Under the pieces are notes generated by a model. The model worked only from the letters and a program-made list of their open reading frames with translations, made no database searches and was not told the DNA's origin. The position numbers and the translations under genes were made by a program. This document shows positions 12,522 to 20,863 of a stretch of 22,647 bases of DNA, piece by piece. This DNA comes from a virus: IMG/VR virus record IMGVR_UViG_3300006749_000158, positions 1 through 22,647 of that record. One strand, 5' to 3'. Position 1 is the first letter of the stretch; every line of letters starts with the position of its first letter.

Positions 12522-14789
12522 ATGGCAAAAAGAACTGATAAAACTGCACAAAAAGTTAAACGATTATACGAAAATTCTAGAACAGAGAAAAGAATCCAAT
12601 GGGAGTATATTAACCAAAAAGGATTTGATTTTGCTAATGATAATCAATTATCAGAAGAAGAAAGAATTGCTTTAGAAGAACAAGGTATGCCCACATTTAC
12701 TATTAATAGGATTATTCCTGTAGTAGAAATGTTAAATTTTTACGCTACTGCTAAAGACCCAAGATGGCAAGCAGTAGGAAGTGAAGGAAGTGATACAGAT
12801 GTTGCAGCTGTATTTTCAGATGTAGCTGATTATATTTGGTATACATCGCATGGGCAAACACTATTATCAAATGCTATTAATGATGCAATTACAAAATCAC
12901 TAGGATATTTAATGGTAACAGTTGACCCTGATGCCGATAGAGGTATGGGGGAAGTAGTAATAAAACAACCAGAGCCTTTTGATGTTTTTGTAGATAACAA
13001 AACAAGAGATATATTATTTAGAGATGCTGCTTTTATTCTCATTCGCAAACTCCTTCCTAAATCCCATCTTATACAACAATATCCAGATAGTAAAAGAAAA
13101 ATAATGGCAGCATCCTCTAATACAAATAGTTTTGACGATTTATCAGAAAAATCAACAGATAGAACGCAACATGATTTTCATTATAAAGAGATGGGAAGTA
13201 ATGATGTATATGGAGATAAGCGAGATGATGTTGTAGAATTTTTTGAATTATATGAAAAAGAAAAAGTAGCATTTAGAAATGTATTTATGAAAGTTCCACC
13301 TAATCCAGAAATATTAGCACAGATAAAAGCACAAGCTCAAGAACAAGTTGCTAAAATGGAAGTAGAAATGGAAGTTTCTTTAAAAGAAAAAAGTATGCAA
13401 ATGCAAATGGCTGTAGATAACGGAGAAATGCTACCTGAAAGAATGCAGCTTGAAATGCAAAAAGAAACAGAAATGATGATGCAGCAATTAAAATCTTTTG
13501 AGATTGAAGTTACTGCTAGACTTCAAGATGAAAATTCCAGAATTGAAAATGAAGTTATGTCAGATAAAGAATTTAATATTTTACTAAAGGATGAATCATT
13601 TAAATCAAATTTAGTAGAAGCAATTAAATTTCATGAAAATAGAATTAAATTATGTTGTATTGTAGGAGATAAAACTTTATATGAAAAATATCTTCCACTT
13701 ACAGAATATCCAATTATACCTTTCCATTATAAATGGACAGGCACACCATTTCCAATGTCTGCGGTTGCACCTCTTATCGGAAAGCAAAGAGAGCTTAACA
13801 AAGCTCATCAGCTCATGGTGCACAATGCATCGTTGGGGAGCAGTCTTCGTTGGATGTATGAAGAAGGAAGTATTGATACAGATTATTGGGAAAAATATTC
13901 ATCAGCCCCTGGAGCTTTATTGCCAAAAAGAAGTGGGTTTGATGCTCCACAACCAGTAATGCCTTTTCAGTTAAATAATGCATTTTTTAGTTTAACTCAA
14001 ACAGGTAAAGGTGATATGGAATATTTAGCTGGTATATATTCTGCAATGCAAGGCGATACATCTGCATCTGCTGATATGCCTTATCGTGGTATGTTAGCTA
14101 TGGATGAATATGGAACTAGAAGAATTAAATATTGGTTAAAGAATTGTATTGAGCCTGCACTTAGACAAGTAGGAGAGCTTGTAAAACAATATAGTCAAAA
14201 TGTATATACTGCTCATAAAGTGTTTAAAATTGTTCAACCTGATAGCATTGAAGAAGAAAAGCAAGTAGAAATAAATGTTCCAGTTTATAATGATTATGGA
14301 GAAGTTATAGATAAATATATGGATTACTCTATGGCTAAGTTTGATATAAGAATACAAGCTGGTTCTACATTACCTGTTAATAGATGGGCATACTTAGAAG
14401 AATTAAAACAATTAATGCAGCTAGGAGTTGTAGATGATATTGCAGTTTTAGCTGAAACAGATATTAGAAATAAAGATAAAATTGTACAAAGAAAAAGTTT
14501 ATATTCTCAATTGCAATCTCAACTAGAAAATCTTGAACAAGCAATAACTGATAAAGACGGTACTATTGAAACATTAGAACGTCAATTAGTTCAAGCTGGT
14601 ATTAAAAATAAAGTTATGCAAGGTGCAGTTGAAGTTAATAAAAGAACTGAAGATAGTAAATCTAGCGTATATAAAGAAGAGTTAGAAAGTAAAGCTCAAC
14701 AAAAGATGTTGCAGAAAAAAATGCAAGATACATCAAAAATGCTAGATGATTTAGAAAAAGTCCAAAGAAATAATTTGGAAAGTGAATAA
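12522..14789 (+). CDS. Portal protein (P22-like)
   Basis: 755 residues. It forms the dodecameric ring through which DNA enters and leaves the head. The early region (INRIIPVVEMLNFYATAKDP, then ITKSLGYLMVTVD and PEPFDVFVDNKTRD) fits P22-type portals, and the central RELNKAHQLMVHNASLGSS and YRGMLAMDEYGTRRIKYWL match the stem and crown region. Residues about 262-345 are a long Met/Gln/Glu-rich coiled coil inserted between the wing strands. The C-terminal 100 residues are another coiled coil, likely the barrel. The scaffold gene follows 50 bases later. There is no strong ribosome site; translation probably continues from the abutting small basic gene. Confidence 0.88.
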   Translation: MAKRTDKTAQKVKRLYENSRTEKRIQWEYINQKGFDFANDNQLSEEERIALEEQGMPTFTINRIIPVVEMLNFYATAKDPRWQAVGSEGSDTDVAAVFSDVADYIWYTSHGQTLLSNAINDAITKSLGYLMVTVDPDADRGMGEVVIKQPEPFDVFVDNKTRDILFRDAAFILIRKLLPKSHLIQQYPDSKRKIMAASSNTNSFDDLSEKSTDRTQHDFHYKEMGSNDVYGDKRDDVVEFFELYEKEKVAFRNVFMKVPPNPEILAQIKAQAQEQVAKMEVEMEVSLKEKSMQMQMAVDNGEMLPERMQLEMQKETEMMMQQLKSFEIEVTARLQDENSRIENEVMSDKEFNILLKDESFKSNLVEAIKFHENRIKLCCIVGDKTLYEKYLPLTEYPIIPFHYKWTGTPFPMSAVAPLIGKQRELNKAHQLMVHNASLGSSLRWMYEEGSIDTDYWEKYSSAPGALLPKRSGFDAPQPVMPFQLNNAFFSLTQTGKGDMEYLAGIYSAMQGDTSASADMPYRGMLAMDEYGTRRIKYWLKNCIEPALRQVGELVKQYSQNVYTAHKVFKIVQPDSIEEEKQVEINVPVYNDYGEVIDKYMDYSMAKFDIRIQAGSTLPVNRWAYLEELKQLMQLGVVDDIAVLAETDIRNKDKIVQRKSLYSQLQSQLENLEQAITDKDGTIETLERQLVQAGIKNKVMQGAVEVNKRTEDSKSSVYKEELESKAQQKMLQKKMQDTSKMLDDLEKVQRNNLESE

Positions 14790-14839
14790 GATTGCTATTA
14801 ACTTATACACTAGATTTTTAAATAAAAAGGAGAAACCAT

Positions 14840-15724
14840 ATGTCAGATGAAATGACTTCAGGAGGCAACCCAGAGCAATCTGCAGCAGAAGATGCAGTAT
14901 TTGGCTCTTCCGATTCATTCTTTGAAGCCCTTAACGAAGATGTTAATGGTATGGTAACCGAAGATAAGAGCGAAACAGTAGCTGAGGAAACTCCACAACA
15001 AGTGGACCCCAACAATGCCAACGTAGAACCTCAGGTTCCTAATGATGCTTTTCAAAAGCGTTATCAGGATTCCAGTCGTGAAGCACAAAGATTAAAAGCC
15101 CAACTTGATGAGTTGAAACCTTTTGTTCCTGTGTTAGATGCGATGAAACAAGATAGTGGACTAGTAGACCATGTTCGTGGTTATTTTCAAAATGGTGGTG
15201 AAGTTCCTGGTAATGTTAAAGAGCAATTAAAGCTTGATGAAGATTTCCAGTTCGACACAGACGATTTAGTTAATAACGCTGACTCAGATTCTAGAAAAGT
15301 GTTTAACACTATGGTAGATAAAATAGTTAGTCAAAGAGCGTCAGAAATACTTGAAAGAGAAAAAGCTGAAAATATTAAATATGCTAGAAAACAAAGAACT
15401 AAAGAATTGGCTTTAGATTTTATGCAAAGAAGTGGTATGAATGAAGACCAATTTGCTGACTTTGTTATATCGGCAAAAGAAAGATTTAGTAGCCAGCCTT
15501 TGTCTTTTGATGACATGTATGCTTTGATGAATAAACAAGACGTAAATAAAAACGTTGCAAATGCTACCAAAGAAGATATGCTTGCCCAGATGAAGAATGT
15601 TAGAGAAATACCTACTAGTCAAAGCGGCTCTAATAATGCAGGAGATAAAAAAGCCAGTCCAGACGATGGTATCTTTGATGCATTAATGGATGTCGATGGT
15701 AATCTCGATAACATGTTTGGCTAG
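14840..15724 (+). CDS. Capsid scaffolding protein
   Basis: 294 residues, highly charged, helical and acidic. The N-terminal third is disordered and acidic (SAAEDAVFGSSDSFFEALNEDVN), the middle is a coiled coil (FQKRYQDSSREAQRLKAQLDELKPF), and the tail ends with DGIFDALMDVDGNLDNMFG. This composition and its place between portal and major capsid are those of an internal scaffold that directs head assembly and is then lost. No protease domain is visible. AAGGAG lies about 8 bases upstream of the ATG. The stop codon lies inside a stem that continues into the capsid leader. Confidence 0.8.
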   Translation: MSDEMTSGGNPEQSAAEDAVFGSSDSFFEALNEDVNGMVTEDKSETVAEETPQQVDPNNANVEPQVPNDAFQKRYQDSSREAQRLKAQLDELKPFVPVLDAMKQDSGLVDHVRGYFQNGGEVPGNVKEQLKLDEDFQFDTDDLVNNADSDSRKVFNTMVDKIVSQRASEILEREKAENIKYARKQRTKELALDFMQRSGMNEDQFADFVISAKERFSSQPLSFDDMYALMNKQDVNKNVANATKEDMLAQMKNVREIPTSQSGSNNAGDKKASPDDGIFDALMDVDGNLDNMFG

Positions 15725-15790
15725 ATAAAACTAATCTTAAAGACTATCTAGCTTAACTAACTTCACACAAAAGTGTGGAAAGGATAGTCT
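15720..15790 (+). promoter_or_regulatory. Capsid gene leader with two competing stems
   Basis: Stem 1: GCTAGATA (15720-15727, including the scaffold stop) pairs with TATCTAGC (15745-15752). Stem 2: AGACTATC (15741-15748) pairs with GATAGTCT (15783-15790). They share bases 15745-15748, so they exclude each other. Stem 2 covers part of the AGGA ribosome site (15781-15784) and runs to 2 bases before the capsid ATG. Between them lies a small hairpin, CACAC-AAAA-GTGTG (15764-15777). The pairing is direct reading; use as a translation switch is inference. Confidence 0.5.
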
Positions 15791-15791
15791 C

Positions 15792-17336
15792 ATGGCAGAT
15801 TTATTCAATCTCGGGAATTTGGATGTCTCTCCTGTTTCTGGTAACGGACCTGGTGCAGGTACTGGTTTATCAACTGGAGATATGCGTAGACGGTTTAACT
15901 TTGGTGACAGAGTTTCCGAACTATCAATCGCTCAAGACCCATTTTTTCGATTCGTAAGTAAAGTGGCTAAAAAGCCAACAGATGACCCTCAATTCAAATT
16001 TACTGAAAAGAGAGGCTCATATCATAAAAGGTATGCATATGTAATGGGATTTGTTAGCAATGGTGCTGATGAATTTACAGATGCAGAACTAGACCAATCA
16101 GATGCTGGTGCAGCTGTTTCTGCAGTTGACCAAAATGTTCAATTGTACATGGCAACTGATTATAAATCTCAAGGTAATTTACAAAATGTCTTTGGAAATA
16201 CTGCTACAGATGTAACTGTAGGTGGAACAGGAACTTCTCCTACATTTTTCTTAGCTGGACAAATTGTAAAAATACCAGTTACTGCAACAGGTGGTGGTGA
16301 TGGACAGCCTACTGGATATCATTTGGTAAAAGTAACTAATGTAGAAGCTGGGTTAACTAAAGACAGTAAAGAGTGTGCTAGAATAGATGGCAAAATTATA
16401 AAGTTTGAATCAGGCAAAAATGAACTTGCTTCTTTCCATACTAATAATTTTAGTCCTGGTAACGCTGCTGGAGATGAAGTTACAGCTGACCAATCAATAG
16501 CAACTGTTCTAGAAGGATTTCGTTCATATGTTGTAGGTACTGCTCATGCTGAAGGTTCTGGTTATCCAGAGACTTGGCAAGACCAGCCTTACTCAACAAA
16601 CTATGGAAGGACTCAAATATTTAAAACTTCTTTAGCTATGACTAACACAGCAATGGCTACTCAACTAAAGCATGAATCTAGTGAGTGGGCAAGAATGTGG
16701 AAAGAAAAGCTAATAGAGCATAAGTTTGATATTGAAACTTCTCTATTGTTTGGAACTCAGAATGACACACATTATACAACGCAAGGTGCTGTTGATTATA
16801 TTATTAACTATGGTAACCAATTTAGTTTAAACACTTCAACTAAGACTTCAGATGATTTCTTAGATGATATGTCTAACTATATGGACCCTAGATATAATCA
16901 AGGTGGAGCAAATGTATTTTTTGTTAGCACTGATGTTTATAACTGGATGCATAAGCTAGGTGGATATATGTATAATAACGCTCTTATCGGTAATGCTACT
17001 GACAATAGAGGTGCTATGTATACATCTGAAATAGCTTTATCTGGTAAGAAAAAAGTATTTGGAGTAGATATTACTTCATTTACAACTCCATATGGGGATA
17101 TGAATGTAGCTAGAAATATTCACCTTGATGGAACTAATGTAAAAATGCTTGGTATTGATATGAAGCATTGTGCGTATCGTCCACTAGTGGGCAACGGTAT
17201 CAACAGAGACACTTCAGTTTACGTAGGTGTGCAAACACTCGAAAACTCTGGTGTTGACCGTAGAGTTGACTTAGTACTAACAGAAGCGGGAATGGAATGG
17301 TCAATGCCTGAAGCTCACGCTGTATGGTTAGGTTAG
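15792..17336 (+). CDS. Major capsid protein
   Basis: 514 residues. The main shell protein, expected to have the HK97 fold. The call rests on position straight after the scaffold, length, the strong expression leader and features such as SYHKRYAYVMGFV, the helix-rich SLAMTNTAMATQLKHESSEWARMWKEKLIEHKFDIETSLLFG (spine-helix-like) and the closing DRRVDLVLTEAGMEW. The central part resembles the SU10-type capsid family. Residues about 125-230 are Gly/Thr-rich strands that may be an inserted surface domain. No N-terminal processing region is evident, in keeping with a separate scaffold. AGGA is 7 bases before the ATG. Confidence 0.85.
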   Translation: MADLFNLGNLDVSPVSGNGPGAGTGLSTGDMRRRFNFGDRVSELSIAQDPFFRFVSKVAKKPTDDPQFKFTEKRGSYHKRYAYVMGFVSNGADEFTDAELDQSDAGAAVSAVDQNVQLYMATDYKSQGNLQNVFGNTATDVTVGGTGTSPTFFLAGQIVKIPVTATGGGDGQPTGYHLVKVTNVEAGLTKDSKECARIDGKIIKFESGKNELASFHTNNFSPGNAAGDEVTADQSIATVLEGFRSYVVGTAHAEGSGYPETWQDQPYSTNYGRTQIFKTSLAMTNTAMATQLKHESSEWARMWKEKLIEHKFDIETSLLFGTQNDTHYTTQGAVDYIINYGNQFSLNTSTKTSDDFLDDMSNYMDPRYNQGGANVFFVSTDVYNWMHKLGGYMYNNALIGNATDNRGAMYTSEIALSGKKKVFGVDITSFTTPYGDMNVARNIHLDGTNVKMLGIDMKHCAYRPLVGNGINRDTSVYVGVQTLENSGVDRRVDLVLTEAGMEWSMPEAHAVWLG

Positions 17337-17346
17337 GAGATAAACA

Positions 17347-17844
17347 ATGAGTGCTAATATACCTTTGTACGGACAAAATAAAGATGGTGGATTTCTTGGA
17401 AATCGTGTTGCTGGCAGAGTAATTACTACTTCTGGAGGTGAAAACCTTACATTGAGTGCAGCTGATGCTGGTTCTATTGTAGTAATTTCAGGAGGAGTAA
17501 ATGGAGCTTGTGCTATTTCATTACCTCCAGGTGAAGATGGAATGGCTTTCGAGTTTTGGTTAAAAGCAGCTAATGGTACAGGAGACTGTGACATTGATGC
17601 TTATGACCCTGCAACTGGAACACATGACTATTTTCTAGGAATGGTAACACACCATGAAGCTAGTGCTGATACAAATACTCCATTTGCTGCTTCTACTAAT
17701 GACCAATTAACATTGGTTGCTAGTAAAGGTGATGTGGGTGATGTAATGAAAATCGTTTATGGCGGTGGACATTGGTTGCTTACTGGGCATACAGGAGATG
17801 CTGATGGTTGGGTAGTAGGTACTGCTTCAGCCAATAATGGTTAA
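17347..17844 (+). CDS. Beta-rich head protein, possible capsid decoration protein
   Basis: 165 residues, nearly all short strands and Gly/Ala/Asp turns (VAGRVITTSGGENLTLS, AGSIVVISGGVNG, GMAFEFWLKAANG, GDVMKIVYGGGHWLLTGHTG). The pattern is that of small trimeric head-decoration or head-fibre proteins. It starts 10 bases after the capsid stop, and its AGGAG overlaps that stop codon, so the two are probably made together at high level. Direct family match not recognised. A hairpin of 7 bp, AATACTA/TAGTATT (17843-17859), begins at its stop codon. Confidence 0.5.
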   Translation: MSANIPLYGQNKDGGFLGNRVAGRVITTSGGENLTLSAADAGSIVVISGGVNGACAISLPPGEDGMAFEFWLKAANGTGDCDIDAYDPATGTHDYFLGMVTHHEASADTNTPFAASTNDQLTLVASKGDVGDVMKIVYGGGHWLLTGHTGDADGWVVGTASANNG

Positions 17845-17863
17845 TACTAATATAGTATTATAA

Positions 17864-17905
17864 ACTAATCGAGTTTGCCTGTTTCGGCAGGCAGACTCAC
17901 TTAGT
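17864..17905 (+). promoter_or_regulatory. Strong hairpin directly before the ribosome site of the 364-residue gene
   Basis: An 11-bp stem GAGTTTGCCTG/CAGGCAGACTC (17871-17881, 17888-17898) with a 6-base loop is capped at its base by ACTAA/TTAGT (17864-17868, 17901-17905). The one wobble is U-G in plus-strand RNA and C-A on the other strand, favouring the transcribed strand. AAAGGA and the ATG at 17916 follow at once. There is no U-run, so it is more likely a 5' processing or stabilising hairpin than a terminator. Confidence 0.6.
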
Positions 17906-17915
17906 AAAGGAATAA

Positions 17916-19010
17916 ATGCAAAGTTTAGGTAAAAGAATAGTAGAGTTAATAGGAAAAAGTACAGTAATTACTACTTCTAGTACTCCAGTTAATGAAGAAG
18001 ATATTTCTAATTTTATTAAAGATGGAATTAGAGATTTTACTTCTAAAATAATTGCGACACAAAACCCTAATTTATTATCAATGTTAAGTACAACTAAAAT
18101 GGATATTGGTTCAGGTATATCTATTGATAATGGCTTTATACTTTCTGTAGTAAGGAATGAAGGTACTGCTAGTAGTGTAGAAAATCCTGCAACAGCTATA
18201 GATGCTTCTTTAAGAGGTAGAGTTTCTGATGCAAATAGTTTGTTCTTTCATTCTAAATATAATCCAGCTTATTATATATTAGATGGAGTAGTAAATACAT
18301 TGCCTGCTCCTACAAGCTCTACTGATTATTCTAAAGTATCATATATATCATCAGAAGAAGCTGTAAACTCAGCTGATTATAATTCATTAGAATTAAACAA
18401 TTTTCCAAACACATTTACAAATAATATTGTTGCATATGGAGCTGCAATGACATGTTTGGCTTATGCTTCTGATGTTCATAATAATATGAATAGCAATCTT
18501 ACATTACCTACAGCACCAACAGCTCCAGTTGATTTAGCTGTGCCTGAAGAAGTAAATGGAATAGATTTACCTTCTGTTCCTGTATTTTCAGCACCTACAT
18601 TAACATATAGTTTAACAAATGTAAATACACAAATATCAAATGAAGATATGGATTTAATAGATAAAGAATTTGAAGTTATCTCTAAAAATATGTCTAAGTT
18701 TGAAAAAGATTTAGAAGTTGCTAGAGAAAATTATACACAGCAATTAAATGAATTTAATAAAGAATTTGATAAAAGAGATAAGAATAATGAAAGAGCTATT
18801 AGCTCTAAGATTTCTGTACACAGAGAAAATGTTGGAAAGTATGAAAAGGAAATTGCTAAATATTCTGCTGAACTTGCATCTTACTCTGCTGAAATGAAAA
18901 AGTATATATCTGAATATCAATGGTATACACAAAAATATCAATTATTATACAATCAATATATGTCTGGGATAGCTCAAAGCAGACCAGCACAACAGCAAGC
19001 CGAAGCGTAA
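17916..19010 (+). CDS. Virion structural protein with C-terminal coiled coil
   Basis: 364 residues. Residues 1-65 (LGKRIVELIGKSTVIT, then NEEDISNFIKDGIRDFTSKII) look like the N-terminal helix of head-tail adaptors. A strand-rich middle includes FHSKYNPAYYILDG and VSYISSEEAVN. A Pro-rich linker follows (about 200-230, TLPTAPTAPVDLAVPEE), then a long coiled coil (about 240-350) with repeated YSAELASYSAEMKKY. The order adaptor-like head, linker, coiled coil suggests a neck or tail-attachment protein or a head-completion protein; no exact family recognised. AAAGGA precedes the ATG, directly behind a strong hairpin. Confidence 0.6.
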   Translation: MQSLGKRIVELIGKSTVITTSSTPVNEEDISNFIKDGIRDFTSKIIATQNPNLLSMLSTTKMDIGSGISIDNGFILSVVRNEGTASSVENPATAIDASLRGRVSDANSLFFHSKYNPAYYILDGVVNTLPAPTSSTDYSKVSYISSEEAVNSADYNSLELNNFPNTFTNNIVAYGAAMTCLAYASDVHNNMNSNLTLPTAPTAPVDLAVPEEVNGIDLPSVPVFSAPTLTYSLTNVNTQISNEDMDLIDKEFEVISKNMSKFEKDLEVARENYTQQLNEFNKEFDKRDKNNERAISSKISVHRENVGKYEKEIAKYSAELASYSAEMKKYISEYQWYTQKYQLLYNQYMSGIAQSRPAQQQAEA

Positions 19011-19020
19011 GGAGATATAA

Positions 19021-19530
19021 ATGGCTTCTATAAAATTTTCAACAAGTGCTACACCAATTGAAGTTGCAACCGTTCAAGAAGGGACAGGTCCAAGTATAGC
19101 TGCTACTGAATGTTATGGTTCAGTTGGTGGTAATGGAGAAGTTGAATCAATAACAGTAGTATCTGGTGGTGGAAACAATGACGGATATACAGATGGAGCA
19201 AAGTTTTATCTTTCAGCTACAGCTGTAGTAGATGGTAGTGCAGTTGCTATAACTAATTTAGCTAGCACTAAATTTATATATTTTAAACATACAGGATTTC
19301 AATATAGTTCATCTTCTGCTTTAAGCTCTACTGCTAATACTGCAGATGTATTGACAATAACTGCTGGTAGTACAGTAATAGCCAGATTAAAAGCAGGGGA
19401 AGCTTTAATGCTACCTACTAGAGGAGCAACTGCTTTAGACCAATTTAAAATTAATTCAGGCGATGGAGCTAATTTAGATGGTAGTGTAGGTAGTGCTACT
19501 ATAGCAGTTGAATTTCTAGCATTTGCATAG
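19021..19530 (+). CDS. Beta-rich virion structural protein
   Basis: 169 residues, low in charge and rich in Ser, Thr, Ala and Gly, with regular short strands (KFYLSATAVVDGSAVAITN, KFIYFKHTGFQYSSSS, VLTITAGSTVIARLKAGEALMLP). The last part, a strand pair around a Gly-rich turn followed by GSATIAVEFLAF, is typical of small virion beta-sandwich proteins. GGAG overlaps the stop of the gene before, with 7 bases to the ATG. Likely a head or neck accessory protein. Specific function not recognised. Confidence 0.5.
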   Translation: MASIKFSTSATPIEVATVQEGTGPSIAATECYGSVGGNGEVESITVVSGGGNNDGYTDGAKFYLSATAVVDGSAVAITNLASTKFIYFKHTGFQYSSSSALSSTANTADVLTITAGSTVIARLKAGEALMLPTRGATALDQFKINSGDGANLDGSVGSATIAVEFLAFA

Positions 19531-19537
19531 GAGATAT

Positions 19538-19819
19538 ATGACAGTTAAGGAATTAATGGAACGAGCAGGAGCTACACAAACAGGTAGAGCTATTGCTTAT
19601 ATAAAAGATGGGTTAGAAGATTTAAATATAAAGTTTGAAACTCATACTAATACAGAAAGAATAGATATTGCTGAAAATAAAAGGTTTTATGATTTTCCTA
19701 ATGATATGGTAAAAGTAATTGACATAAGAATGAAAAATCATTTAAATGAAAAAGATGAATATAGAAGTGTTCCAAGAATGATACACAAACCTATTATTGT
19801 AGATGGAGATGATGTATAA
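19538..19819 (+). CDS. Head-tail adaptor, N-terminal part encoded as its own gene
   Basis: 93 residues from the ATG at 19538: MTVKELMERAGATQTGRAIA, then YIKDGLEDLNIKFETHTNTERIDIAENKRFYDFPNDMVKVIDIRMKNH. This is the N-terminal half of phage head-tail adaptor proteins, where a helical hairpin is followed by strands. AGGAG lies only 4 bases before this ATG; an upstream TTG at 19523 is disfavoured because it would use codons inside the preceding gene. The stop overlaps the next ATG (TAATG), and that gene supplies the complementary C-terminal half. Confidence 0.6.
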   Translation: MTVKELMERAGATQTGRAIAYIKDGLEDLNIKFETHTNTERIDIAENKRFYDFPNDMVKVIDIRMKNHLNEKDEYRSVPRMIHKPIIVDGDDV

Positions 19820-20463
19820 TGGCTAAAGAATATGCATATTATATAGAAGGAAATAAAGTAGCTATTGTAGAAAGAGATACTGCATTTGATAATAATGTAA
19901 ATTCAAAAGAATATGGCCCAGGAGTATCAAGAGCTATGTGGAAATCTCCTAAAACATCTGTAACTGATGGGCTTGAAATAAAATATGCTTATAGTCCTAA
20001 ATATAGGATAAATGATATAGGAGATAAATCTACTTCTATTACTGGATATGAAGAGTCAGATGGATTGTTAAAGTTTACGGGCTCAGGATTGTCTACGGAT
20101 GCTGAAATTACGTATATTGTTATTAGTAATTCTGAAAAATGGAATGGTTTGCACAAAATTAAAACTCTAAATTCTAGTTATTGGATAGTAGAAACTATTT
20201 ATAATGGAACAGATGTAGTTGAAAATCCTACTGCTCATACAGATATTAATGTCTTAAATGATGAAGCAGATACTATAGATATTCCTTCTTATTTAAGCAA
20301 GGCGTTGGTATATTACGTGAAGGCTAGACTAGCAGAAGACTCTGGCCAGATAGAATTAAAAGAATATAATATGAGAGAATATAAAAAACATATTGAACAA
20401 TATGAATCATCTCTCATGAAAGGGCCTAGAATAATGAGTTCAGGTCCTTATGCAATTAGATAA
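19819..20463 (+). CDS. Head-tail adaptor, C-terminal part with an inserted beta domain
   Basis: 214 residues. Residues 1-65 (EYAYYIEGNKVAIVERD, GLEIKYAYSPKY) and 150-214 (IDIPSYLSKALVYYVKARLAEDSGQIELKEYNMREYKKHIEQYESS) are the halves of a common adaptor protein, with helices that pack on the portal. Between them, about 66-148, lies an insert with strand pattern LLKFTGSGLSTDAEITYIVISNSEKWNGLHKIKTLNSSYWIVET, which looks like a separate small beta domain also used in other virion proteins. Start coupled to the gene before by TAATG. Adaptor role is likely; the role of the insert is unknown. Confidence 0.6.
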   Translation: MAKEYAYYIEGNKVAIVERDTAFDNNVNSKEYGPGVSRAMWKSPKTSVTDGLEIKYAYSPKYRINDIGDKSTSITGYEESDGLLKFTGSGLSTDAEITYIVISNSEKWNGLHKIKTLNSSYWIVETIYNGTDVVENPTAHTDINVLNDEADTIDIPSYLSKALVYYVKARLAEDSGQIELKEYNMREYKKHIEQYESSLMKGPRIMSSGPYAIR

Positions 20464-20467
20464 AATA

Positions 20468-20501
20468 GTACATTCACGGTCAAGCTAAGACCTTAAAGTA
20501 C
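20468..20501 (+). promoter_or_regulatory. Hairpin before the 113-residue gene
   Basis: GTAC/GTAC (20468-20471, 20498-20501) and GGTC/GACC (20478-20481, 20489-20492) give a two-step hairpin in the 57-base gap, followed by CAACTCG and AAAGGAG before the ATG at 20521. It resembles the other leaders in position but is short and weak. Confidence 0.35.
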
Positions 20502-20520
20502 AACTCGAAAGGAGAATAAA

Positions 20521-20862
20521 ATGGCTGGACATAAAGGAAGAGGACTGCATTCATATACAGTCCAAGAAGCACAGAATGCAACAATGGGGCAGGCTGGAGC
20601 TATACTAACAAATGATACATCAAATGATATTGATGCACCTTCTAATCAAGTATTTGTAGCTTTGCAAATGGTAGAAGATGTAACCTTTACAACATTAACT
20701 CAAGAAGATAATAAATGGTTTGGCTCTGCTACTGGAGCTACTGATATTGATAGTAATGGTGATTCTACTTCTGGAATTACATTTCCAGCAGGTATGACAA
20801 TATATGGAAGATGGACAAAATTTAATTTAAATGGTGGCTCAATTATAGCCTATATAGGATAA
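20521..20862 (+). CDS. Small virion-associated protein, unknown function
   Basis: 113 residues starting MAGHKGRGLHSYTVQEAQNA and continuing with strands VFVALQMVEDVTFTTLTQEDNKWF and GITFPAGMTIYGRWTKFNL, ending GGSIIAYIG. The closing pattern (a Gly-Met-Thr-Ile-Tyr-Gly-Arg-Trp strand before a short loop) is frequent in small phage proteins encoded beside receptor-binding genes. AAAGGAG is 7 bases upstream. It abuts the LamG gene with one base between, so they are likely co-expressed. Confidence 0.55.
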   Translation: MAGHKGRGLHSYTVQEAQNATMGQAGAILTNDTSNDIDAPSNQVFVALQMVEDVTFTTLTQEDNKWFGSATGATDIDSNGDSTSGITFPAGMTIYGRWTKFNLNGGSIIAYIG

Positions 20863-20863
20863 T

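Noticed and set aside
15775-15957. 60-codon plus ORF overlapping the capsid start
   Set aside because: Out-of-frame shadow of the capsid gene, without a ribosome site of its own.
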